A stretch of 64,000 nt of DNA from Symsagittifera roscoffensis (lineage: Eukaryota > Xenacoelomorpha > Acoela > Convolutidae). The stretch spans positions 37,085,436 to 37,149,435 of the forward strand of contig NC_087068.1 in the NCBI RefSeq assembly GCF_963678635.1, in the 5' to 3' direction. The notes beneath the pieces are model-generated. The model saw only the letters and a program-made list of their open reading frames with translations. It was not told the origin of the DNA and ran no database searches. This document shows, piece after piece, positions 26,901 to 38,900 of this stretch (positions within the stretch are counted from its first letter, which is position 1; the number at the start of each line of letters is the position of its first letter). Both the position numbers and the translations under genes were made by a program.

Positions 26901-29900
26901 ATTTTGTCGGAGTCAATGCAGATGTGATACGTTGAAGTTTCAGTTCCGCGCAGCATCGTTGATCGCACGCCAGAAAAGCATAAGTACTCATAAGTACATG
27001 AGAAGAGCAAGTATCTGCCTTTAGTTGTGTGACAGGGCCTGTAGGATGAGGATGAAGAGATTTAGACGAAGAACCGAGCCCTGGTCTACACCAATACCCA
27101 CTATACTGACTGTTCAGTCGAACGCGACTCCGAACATTACAGTACATACCCTGGACGACCCGCGCTGTCCGTTCTTCGACACCGAGAGTTGGAAGGTTCA
27201 GAGATCCACAAACTTCATGGCGTTGTCAGTTAGTTTCTTATTTCGATCGTTGCGACGGTTTAGGTGTCCACATCAATGGGCAACCGGGGTTGGAACCTCA
27301 GAATCTCGAATTATGGCAACAGAATAATGCATATGGTCAAAGAAAAGCTCCTTGCCAGCTGCGGGCAAGCTAGATTGGGGAGTATAATCTGAGACGAGAG
27401 TGATGATTCTGTCTGAGATACGCTCGCTGTCTTTCAATAAAGTTGTCTACTTCGCTTTAAGCAAGGAGCACACCGGATCCGCCAAGATCTGAGTCCTTCA
27501 ATCAGTGGTAGAAGCGGTACTTGTCGCCGTTACCTTTCAAGGTACGGACCTTAATAGCGGTCACACCGCAAATGTCAACTCTCCTCCTTGAAAAAGCCAG
27601 CAGCATTTGAGCACTCCTAATTTTCAGAGTACACAATTCCAATTGGCAACACAACTTACTCATGGCGAAAAAATTGGTGTCCAGAAAACTTGAATGGAGG
27701 AAATTTACGACAGACTGCTGAGTTTCAACCTGATTCCATTGTCATTTTGAAGCTATTTTTAGCCAGAACTACCTCTCTCTTGTAGTTTTGACGCAACTCA
27801 ATGGGTCCCTCATTTTTTCATTGAGTTTTTAATCATAAGTTATGGTGGTCGGATTGTTCTTCTGTGCAAAAACTGTCGAATCATCTGTTAGCTATCTTGG
27901 TCACTTTTAAACTAATTTTTGATTATTAAAACATTTTTGGCTTTTTCATTTTGCGCATTCTAAGTTGCTATTGGCTGAATTGCATTTTGCATTAATTTAC
28001 GGCTGTAGTTGCAATGAGCCCTTTTCTCAGATTTGAGTTTTGATTTTCAGTCTATTTAAAAACAAGTAGTTTTATGGAATTGATTTTTTGTGTCTAATTA
28101 TACCCAGTATTTTTTGCCAATTTGCCACCAAATAGTACCTTGTTGAGTAGTTGACTATAATGTTGTAAAATGTTTTCGCGCTATAAAGTTTTAAGGGAAT
28201 TATTTGAGGTTCTTTAATACTTTTCCTTGGCGACCTTCGACCTGTTTTTTCCATCTGATAGTTTCCTTTTCATGACCTTTGTTTGTCACCAAGTTTAATG
28301 ATTGAATATATTACTTAGGGTAAAAAGACATCGAATACTTGCATCACAGGGATTAAGACTGCCAATGTGCAATTTGCTGATTGACAGAACACTCTAGAAC
28401 GCCTTACAAAAGCGAAATTTGCGAATTGAACAAAAATAAAAGTTCAATACATCAAGAGGAAATACAGTCGGTACTTCTAGTTCGAAAGTATTTAATAGAT
28501 CAACCGTTGTTAAAACAAGTGAAGGTAGTCCAGGATTTATGCAGAAAACCACAATTAAGAATCTAGGGCTACCACTTAGGTTTCGGAAATTACTAAAGTG
28601 TTTTTAAAAATTCACAGCGTACATACATATATTAAGCCATGCAAAAGAAATAGGGTATACTAGTTACGCTTGCGAGTAGCCAGCGTTATTAAACCGGAAT
28701 ATAGACTTTTTTCGGGTTAACAACTTATTTCACAAAATCACTTGTATCTTGGTTCATATTTAATTCAAATTTCTGTGTACCCAGCATTTAGCCTGGAGGT
28801 GAAGAATACGTCTGGGATGGTAAAGGTCGTGGGTTCGAATCTGAATCTGAGCAGGAACTTTTCAAACTTGATATGTTCCTTCCCAAAAAAAACGTCGGCT
28901 TGTAGTTTGTCTGTTTATGTATTGTTGGCTTAGTTGCCACATCGTAGAATTGATTTTTTTGTCCACAATTTTCAATGTAGTCAGGGGCGGATTTGGGGGG
29001 GGGGAGTGACGCCCTCTCCCCTTTGGTACTTTTTAAGCAATCCATTTTTGACCGACCGACCATAAAATTTTTCTAAAGGCGCCTGTGGCGCCAATATATA
29101 CTAACTTTGAAGGAGAGCGCGCGCCAAAATACCGCGATTTTTTTGTCAATTTTTCCAAAAAGTCCCTAAAACGGCTTTTTGGCCTGTTTTTTCAAAAATT
29201 TGACTGCGGCGCAGAAAATTACCAAAACAACGTCTTTTTAGTGCTTTAAGAGAGCTCGGAAAATCAATTTTGTCAACCTAAAAAAAAGGGAGTCAAATTT
29301 TCGAAAAATTTTTGAAAATCTGCCCCCCTCGAGAAAATTCTAAATCCGCCCCTGAATGTAGTTGCTTTCAGTGTTTTGAATGACTCCTGCAATTTTAAAT
29401 TTTACTAGCCTTGACTTCCTATTTTTTGCTGTTTTTTTCGCTTAAAAAGTTTATTCGGTTTAAATGATTGCGGCTTATATTGTATCGGCTTAGTGACCTT
29501 AACCAAAGGAAGCATAAGTTTCATGCTTCATTTCGGATCGCACAAAGTGCGAAAATTTTTAGAATAGAATTTATAGTTCAAAGTTTTTCTTTACAACAAT
29601 TATATTTTCAGTTCAATGGGAAATTTAAGTTTCGTCAGCTCAGTTGCCGCTTGTTATTTTTTCAGTTTTTATTAATTGCCGTCAGTTGTGGTTGTGTACG
29701 TGTTTTCCGCATATAGTACATTGATTAGTATTAGCGAAGCGTGGTTGAATATTGCTGTTACATACGTACATTGCAATTGTTACCTGCGTTTTAACCCTTT
29801 TTTGGTTTGCTTGTGAAATGGTTTAGAAGTGGCTATATAAAGAAGGTTATCAGGTAGCCTAATTTTTGTCGGCAAAAGGAGATAGAAACTATTTCCATTC

Positions 29901-32900
29901 TCATTTCATTATTCCGTATATTCTACTTAAAACCGGCTATGACTAATTCCTATCTTTGTGTTAAGAAGTAAGCAATCGTTTCACATGTCAACAAATTCTG
30001 CCAATACTTAACAATTTTGCGGCCGAAAAACTTAATTATTTGCAATTTCGAGACAAATCAGTTATTATATCTTCCTACTTTTGATTCAAATGAATGACGC
30101 CGTTCGATATTTAATTAAACGGAAGTTTGTCACTTTTATAAAGTGGTGATATTTTTAAGTCGACCATAAAGGCGCTGAAAATTCATCATCGCAAATTACA
30201 AGGCTACAATTCAGAAGTTCTGTTTGAATTGAAGTATGGTAATGTATTTGAAATAACAGGCGTATTTAATCTGTTATTTAATTCTGCAGTCTCTTCTTTT
30301 GAAGAGTCACCTTTGACCTGCGAACTTTGTATTCAAAAGAGCGCCTCCAACTAAACCAACCGAAAAGTCTGTTGTGTTGAACTTGTAACTCGAATTGATG
30401 CGACCTGAAAGACTGTGTTATAGTTGGCGAAATTTGCTCTTGATATCTCTAATTAATCCTTTGTTCATATCTTAACACTTTTTGTCTTCAAACGCAGAGT
30501 TGACGAAGTTTTGCTTTTGATCTTGTTCTATTCTGGGCGAAGAGCTTGAAAAAATAACCTTGGAGGAATTTCTGTAAACAGAGACGATCGATTTAGTGAA
30601 CTTCTACTTAAAGCAGTGAGACAAAAAATGCTTTATTAGAATCACAATCGTGCATTACAGTTCAACTGATTTTTACCGCCCAGTCAGCCTACCCATTCGA
30701 TTTGGACCATTTACAACCAGAAACTAGCAAGAAGCGTCTGTTGTTCCTGCTCATAACATTGTGTTGTCTGTTCGATTACTGGGACGTCTGCTAGCTGATC
30801 TCGGTTCTCTTCAATTTCTGCACTTTGGGCAGAAAAAACTCGAAAAGTGGTCAGGAGAATCAATAGAGCACATCACGTGGCTAATTATTTGTGACACGTG
30901 ATCTGATCTGGTCATCTGAGAGCCAAAAGGGAGGGGATGCTAATTGTGATGCCCCCCTTGAGCTCCAACCCGCGAGGGGGGCACAGTGCCATCCGCCGAT
31001 CATCCATCGATCCCATCGACATCGAACTACGCATTGCAGGTCAGTCAGTGTATATTTGATCAATAACTTTTTCAAACTTAAGAATCCGATGGTAACCTTG
31101 AAAACTGTACACGCGTGCGAGTTTCGAACATGCAACCATATGATTGCTAGCTACCTTCACTGCCTCGTGTGCCAGAATGTCACATTCGCCACTAATTCCT
31201 CAATTTTTTGATAATATGTCTGGTTTGAATCAGGTGTATTTTTTAAAATGCAATGTATATGAAAGGATGAAGGACCCGCAATCCTTTTCCTGGCGTTATT
31301 TAACTGTACCGATGTTCTCGAGTTGGAGTGATTTCCTGTTTTCATTTCTGACACGCGTTTATTGAATATTACTTGAAGGCATTTTTTGCGCATCTAACTG
31401 GTTGTATGTATGATATGATAGAATTGTAAAGGAGAGTGATAATATTTCTTTGAAGGGCTTTTGAAACAACAGTTCTTGGGTTTTTTTTCTGTGTTTTTCA
31501 TATGATTGCTGTTTTTTTTATTTAGGTAGACTAAATTAGCTTAAGGTTCAATTTTTTCGTTTTTTTTGTTGTTTACACAAGAAAAGCTTGTGTTATTAGC
31601 AGGGGCGGATCTAGGATTTTCTCGAGGGGGGGGGGCGCATTTTCAAAAAAAAAATCGAAAATTTTGACGACCTTTTTTTTTAGGTCGACCACATTGATTT
31701 TCCGAGCTCTCCTAGAGCACTAAAAAGCCGTTTTTGGGCACTTTTTATAAAATGTTGACAAAAAAAATCGCGTTTTTTTTGGCGCGCGCACCCCCTCAAA
31801 GTTAGTATATATTGGCGCCTTAGAAAATTTTAGGGTCGGTAGGCCAAAAATGGATTTCTTAAAAAGTAACAAAGTGGGGACCCTTTGGGTCGGCAGGGGG
31901 TCGAATCCCTGAGGGGGGGGGGGGGGGGGGTTTGGGGGAGCGTCCGCCCCCCTAAATCCGTCCCTGGTTATTAGTATGAACTCTTTTTTTCCAGCATAAG
32001 TCGCAAATAATATTATTGCGAAGTGTCATTCTGATCAAATAATTGGTCCTTATAATTGGTGTGTGTCACTTGAGAAATTTTGTAGACTCATCGTTTTACT
32101 CATTCAGTTTTTCCCAGTAGCGTTATCGGTCATATTTTTCCGTGCATGCGAAGTGCAACTTCGTCTCTGTGTGGAAAGGTATGCAAAGGAGGGGGCCTTA
32201 AACCTGTTTTCTAAAGTTTGTTTGTTACGCTTGCGATAAGCAAACGTTATCAAACTGGAATCTGGACTTTTTTCTAACTAACAACTAGTTTAACAAAATC
32301 ACTTGAATCATTTCTGCAGCATTCAATTCTGCAGCAACCAAACATGCTCAATTTCATGAAAACTCAATTTTAACTACTGGCTGAGTACTAGTTCCTACAG
32401 GGTAGTTTCAGGGGGGACTTGAAACTTTTGACAGTTTTTTTTTACAAAGTAAGGTTTTTTCGGCTCAACTAGTGTCTGCTCAAAGATTGTCTGCCTTGTC
32501 TCCGCTGCGTTAGTTCGACCAAAAATTACCCTTCCATATCTGAGATTTGGGGTTCAAGCCAAAGAGCGGGCTGTAGGAAGCTCCTTTGCATATGCGACTA
32601 CGCCCAATTTAAAAAAAAAAAAAAAAATTATGGCCCTCGGAAAAGTTTTGATTTTTTGACCGGTTTTTAAAAGTTATTGACTTTTCTCGAGAACTACTCG
32701 GCCCAACCTAGGTTTTTGAGTTCAATAGAAATAACAGATTGGTTGAATCTCTTGTACATAGCGGCTACGACCAGTTTTTTAAAACGAAAAGTTGTGGTTC
32801 TCGGAAATATCAGCTCTCTGATTTGTTGACGGTTTTGGTCTTTTTCTCTACAACTATCCTCCGAAAACTGATATCATAGGTTTAATCGACCCAACAGGTT

Positions 32901-35900
32901 TTTAAAAGCTGAACTGTACAAACTGCTACGCCCAGTTTCTGCTAGAAAAATTTATAGCCTTTAAACAAGTGAAAATTTCGAAAATTTGTCAGTTTGGAAG
33001 TTTTTTAGACTCGAAAATTACTTGCCAATTTTCAGATTAAGTGTTCAATCGAGAAAGAGGGTTTGGGAATCTTCCCTTCTTTACCGGTCACGACCTGCGT
33101 TCAGCAGAAAAAACTTACTGATTTTTTATTTTTGACTATTTTATAGAAAATTTTTGAATTTTCTTAAAAATTACCTTTTCGAATCCGATACGAATTTTTC
33201 AATCGAAAGAAGCGTTTGCGTGAATTTTTCCTGCAGAAGCGGCTACTCCTTAATTGTGTGTAAAAAGGCTCGGTCTTTGGGAAAATTCCAAAATCTCAAA
33301 AATGTGCACTCTTCTCACTTTAGTTGAGAAACAACTAAGGTTTTGGGCAAAGTCTAATTTTTGAAATTACCCATTTCGTCCCGCATCCGTATAACAAATT
33401 CCAAAAATGATTAAATAGTTACCTCCAGCTTTAGCTGAGCACTAGGTGTCTTTCATCAAGAGATACGTACATTTTGGTTCACCTAGTTTTTTCAACGTTT
33501 TTCTTTTTTTTTTCGACTCATTTTCATGCTTTTTATGATTGTGTTCTATCGCAAGTGGCGCGAAGCGCCGCTTCGCTTCTGCGTTAGTTTGTCAATTTTG
33601 TAATTCAGCAAGAGTCCTCCCAAGATTTTCAGCATAGATTTTGTTGTAGCTGTAAACATAAAGCTCACAATATTTTTGATAAAGTGTTGTCACAAATTGT
33701 ATTGCAAAAAAACTTAAAGCAAGAAATGTACTATTTTCCAGCTGGTAAGGTAACGTTTAACCAAGTCTTTTTTGGTCGATATTATGTTTTGATGGGTTAT
33801 ATCACCATCTATGGGGAGTTTGGACATCTACAAAACATCTGAGGCGTCTGCTCCGAAGGACGTTGATAATGTCACAAAGCCGAAATTACCAAGAAGTTGT
33901 CATGGGTCATGAACACCGGGCTCAACGCTGCAGAGCCAAAAGACATGAACACCGAGATTAACGCCGCGAAGCCAGCGGACCATTCCACGGTCATTTTGTC
34001 GGAGTCAATGCAGATGTGATACGTTGAAGTTTCAGTTCCGCGCAGCATCGTTGATCGCACGCCAGAAAAGCATAAGTACTCATAAGTACATGAGAAGAGC
34101 AAGTATCTGCCTTTAGTTGTGTGACAGCGCCTGTAGGATGAGGATGAAGAGATTTAGACGAAGAACCGAGCCCTGGTCTACACCAATACCCACTATACTG
34201 ACTGTTCAGTCGAACGCGACTCCGAACATTACAGTACATACCCTGGACGACCCGCGCTGTCCGTTCTTCGACACCGAGAGTTGGAAGGTTCAGAGATCCA
34301 CAAACTTCATGGCGTTGTCAGTTAGTTTCTTATTTCGATCGTTGCGACGGTTTAGGTGTCCACATCAATGGGCAACCGGGGTTGGAACCTCAGAATCTCG
34401 AATTATGGCAACAGAATAATGCATATGGTCAAAGAAAAGCTCCTTGCCAGCTGCGGGCAAGCTAGATTGGGGAGTATAATCTGAGACGAGAGTGATGATT
34501 CTGTCTGAGATACGCTCGCTGTCTTTCAATAAAATTGTCTACTTCGCTTTAAGCAAGGAGCACACCGGATCCGCCAAGATCTGAGTCCTTCAATCAGTGG
34601 TAGAAGCGGTACTTGTCGCCGTTACCTTTCAAGGTACGGACCTTAATAGCGGTCACACCGCAAATGTCAACTCTCCTCCTTGAAAAAGCCAGCAGCATTT
34701 GAGCACTCCTAATTTTCAGAGTACACATTCCAATTGGCAACACAACTTACTCATGGCGAAAAAATTGGTGTCCAGAAAACTTGAATGGAGGAAATTTACG
34801 ACAGACTGCTGAGTTTCAACCTGATTCCATTGTCATTTTGAAGCTATTTTTAGCCAGAACTACCTCTCTCTTGTAGTTTTGACGCAACTCAATGGGTCCC
34901 TCATTTTTTCATTGAGTTTTTAATCATAAGTTATGGTGGTCGGATTGTTCTTCTGTGCAAAAACTGTCGAATCATCTGTTAGCTATCTTGGTCACTTTTA
35001 AACTAATTTTTGATTATTAAAACATTTTTGGCTTTTTCATTTTGCGCATTCTAAGTTGCTATTGGCTGAATTGCATTTTGCATTAATTTACGGCTGTAGT
35101 TGCAATGAGCCCTTTTCTCAGATTTGAGTTTTGATTTTCAGTCTATTTAAAAACAAGTAGTTTTATGGAATTGATTTTTTGTGTCTAATTATACCCAGTA
35201 TTTTTTGCCAATTTGCCACCAAATAGTACCTTGTTGAGTAGTTGACTATAATGTTGTAAAATGTTTTCGCGCTATAAAGTTTTAAGGGAATTATTTGAGG
35301 TTCTTTAATACTTTTCCTTGGCGACCTTCGACCTGTTTTTTCCATCTGATAGTTTCCTTTTCATGACCTTTGTTTGTCACCAAGTTTAATGATTGAATAT
35401 ATTACTTAGGGTAAAAAGACATCGAATACTTGCATCACAGGGATTAAGACTGCCAATGTGCAATTTGCTGATTGACAGAACACTCTAGAACGCCTTACAA
35501 AAGCGAAATTTGCGAATTGAACAAAAATAAAAGTTCAATACATCAAGAGGAAATACAGTCGGTACTTCTAGTTCGAAAGTATTTAATAGATCAACCGTTG
35601 TTAAAACAAGTGAAGGTAGTCCAGGATTTATGCAGAAAACCACAATTAAGAATCTAGGGCTACCACTTAGGTTTCGGAAATTACTAAAGTGTTTTTAAAA
35701 ATTCACAGCGTACATACATATATTAAGCCATGCAAAAGAAATAGGGTATACTAGTTACGCTTGCGAGTAGCCAGCGTTATTAAACCGGAATATAGACTTT
35801 TTTCGGGTTAACAACTTATTTCACAAAATCACTTGTATCTTGGTTCATATTTAATTCAAATTTCTGTGTACCCAGCATTTAGCCTGGAGGTGAAGAATAC

Positions 35901-38900
35901 GTCTGGGATGGTAAAGGTCGTGGGTTCGAATCTGAATCTGAGCAGGAACTTTTCAAACTTGATATGTTCCTTCCCAAAAAAAACGTCGGCTTGTAGTTTG
36001 TCTGTTTATGTATTGTTGGCTTAGTTGCCACATCGTAGAATTGATTTTTTTGTCCACAATTTTCAATGTAGTCAGGGGCGGATTTGGGGGGGGGGGGGGG
36101 GGGTGACGCCCTCTCCCCTTTGGTACTTTTTAAGCAATCCATTTTTGACCGACCGACCCTAAAATTTTTCTAAAGGCGCCTATGGCGCCAATATATACTA
36201 ACTTTGAAGGAGAGCGCGCGCCAAAATACCGCGATTTTTTTGTCAATTTTTCCAAAAAGTCCCTAAAACGGCTTTTTGGCCTGTTTTTTCAAAAATTTGA
36301 CTGCGGCGCAGAAAATTACCAAAACAACGTCTTTTTAGTGCTTTAAGAGAGCTCGGAAAATCAATTTTGTCAACCTAAAAAAAAGGGAGTCAAATTTTCG
36401 AAAAATTTTTGAAAATCTGCCCCCCTCGAGAAAATTCTAAATCCGCCCCTGAATGTAGTTGCTTTCAGTGTTTTGAATGACTCCTGCAATTTTAAATTTT
36501 ACTAGCCTTGACTTCCTATTTTTTGCTGTTTTTTTCGCTTAAAAAGTTTATTCGATTTAAATGATTGCGGCTTATATTGTATCGGCTTAGTGACCTTAAC
36601 CAAAGGAAGCATAAGTTTCATGCTTCATTTCGGATCGCACAAAGTGCGAAAATTTTTAGAATAGAATTTATAGTTCAAAGTTTTTCTTTACAACAATTAT
36701 ATTTTCAGTTCAATGGGAAATTTAAGTTTCGTCAGCTCAGTTGCCGCTTGTTATTTTTTCAGTTTTTATTAATTGCCGTCAGTTGTGGTTGTGTACGTGT
36801 TTTCCGCATATAGTACATGATTCCAGACAACATTTTGAAGTTGTTTTTTTTTATAAATTTTTTTGTACTGAAGTGTTTTCTGTTCTGTATGCTAGCTTGC
36901 TCTACTATTTTTATGTTATATCGCAAGTAGTGCGAACCTCCTTTTTGACTCTGTGTATCAATACCTGTTTTAAAAATTCATAAGGTTGAATTTTTTCCGC
37001 TCTTTTTTTTCAGATTTGGGAGCAAAAGGAATTCAAACGAAATTTAATGGTTGTTTTGAAGCGAATTAACTGTCCGGTAATGTTCGCCCGATGGCTTGAG
37101 AACTTCTGTTCGGTCGGATTAATAGTGACCAATTCATTCAGTATCATTCTTACAGTGTCCGAAAAATAAGACAACAGCTGCTAAGAAAAAATTTTTTCCG
37201 AAGCATGACAAAGACAAGACAATTGTTCTCGCCGTTTAAGTTGAAATATTCTGGGGGATATCTTTAACTACTTCTCACCTTTTGAGGTGCAGTGGGCACC
37301 CTTGCAAACGTGTAAAAGTTGGGAGGGGGAGTTCGTTACTAGGTAAAAAGTAAAGGTGCAAACAGGGAAATAGCTAAAAATGTATCCGATTTGCATGACG
37401 CATGCCTAGTTTTTCAGCAACTTGTAACCAATCAAAGGAGTTCAAAGTTATTTAGTCTTCTTAATGTCTTGTCTTCTGATTTAACTAGCGTGCATTCGTC
37501 ATTTTAAAGCACCCTAGGCGACTTTAAGACTAGGTTTAGGGAAAATCCTATGCGGATAAGAGTCAATAAAATGTTCATTTTAACTGACTGATGAATAGTT
37601 TTCCTGGAATCAAAGGGATTGAAGGTTTTTTGAAGACAGGCTTATGCAAGGGAGATTAAATTGCAATCTACCCAAGTACATTAAGGTCGTCTGCATTTAG
37701 AAGAACTGGAATCGGATGGATAATTGTTTCGATTATTGGTCATCTACTTAAGGTAGAGATGCAAGTAAGGAATCATTAGCTCTGGTCATCATTCCAATGT
37801 GTTAATCACCAATATAGTCTAGAATTTGTGCCTGTACAAGACAGTCCTTGATTGTACCGTAGACATTTACCCTATGTATGAAATCCAGTTTGAAGTATTA
37901 GTTTTGAAAAGTAATGTTTTTCTATTCTTTTTATTGTGACTCTAATTGAAAGATCTTTCTCGTTGAAGACAGTTCTTCTTGAAAGTAGGTTACTGGAACC
38001 TTTTGGAGTGCAACTTGTTGCACAACTTGTTCTATTTTTAAAAGTCTAGGCTTCTGTCTCAGGAATAAACTGTGTTAGATTGAACCATTAGACACTGTCT
38101 TATCGATTTGATTGATATCTGAACAGATTGTCTTTTCACGTGGAAATTGACCGGATCAATTTTTGTTTGAAGTAATATCGCGAACTACTCAGGTTTTACG
38201 GCGACTTCATGCAAGACTAAGGTTACCGATTACGTGGTGTGCTGTCTGTAAACAGGCCTCTCAATAAAGGCCTGTTTACTTGGTGTGCTGTCTCTGTAAA
38301 CAGACCAGTAAGCAGGCATTTTTGACTTCACTGAATTATCTGATTGGCCGAACACATTTTGTCTCGAAAATTTGAATCGAGCTGCAAAATTATTAAATTT
38401 ATTGTTTCGACTTTCGAAGAAAGTGACGGAATATTGGTGCTCGGGTGCTCGGGGTGGTTTTTTCTCCAGACAAATTTCGACTTTTTAACTATCAATTTCT
38501 GATAGAATTTTTGAATATCATTCGAAAGATATTGTTGTTTTGAGCTCAAATTTAGAAAGATATTTTAGCTGTGATCATTTTTCGTGAACTTTAAAGGGTT
38601 GAAAGATTGCGAATTCGGGAAAATTAACGCTTGATGTATTTCGTGCTACTAACGCATAAGCGGCGGTTTAATCCGTCTTAGAAATCGTTCCAAATTGGTT
38701 GAAAGAAGCTTGTTTGCCATAATTGATTTGTTAAAAGGAGCGAAATCTATCCTTTTGTACTTTATATGGCGTGTGGGGTGTTGACTTTCAAAAAAAATTC
38801 AAATTTTAGAAAATTATTTTTTTACTTTCGTTTTTGTTACATTTAACTTTTTAATGTTATTACTGCTCCATAAACCTTAAAACGCAGTCGGAACATTCAA

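Larger units (their letters stand above)
22635..29721. repeat. 7.1-kb tandem duplication, unit 1
   Basis: Starts at TATTAGCGAAGCG and ends at CATATAGTACAT. The sequence is repeated almost exactly at 29729-36818 (offset 7094), with a 7-bp filler (TGATTAG) between units. Differences are a handful of substitutions (for example in the stretch after 27025 and near 29068, 29088 and 29455) plus length changes in poly-A and poly-G runs. It carries candidate exon 1, the E-box pair, two MITEs and two family A repeats. It is very recent or an assembly duplication. Confidence 0.95.
29729..36818. repeat. 7.1-kb tandem duplication, unit 2
   Basis: Second unit of the pair that begins at 22635. Its right edge lies inside a family A dispersed repeat that continues beyond the duplication to its hairpin end at about 36957, whereas the unit 1 copy of that repeat is cut at 29721. 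Unit 2 is therefore the one that keeps the original right flank. Confidence 0.95.

Noticed and set aside
27025-27228. An extra phosphodiesterase exon between exons 1 and 2
   Set aside because: Phase 0 at both ends cannot join a phase-1 donor to the acceptor at 39173, and the peptide has no PDE7 likeness.
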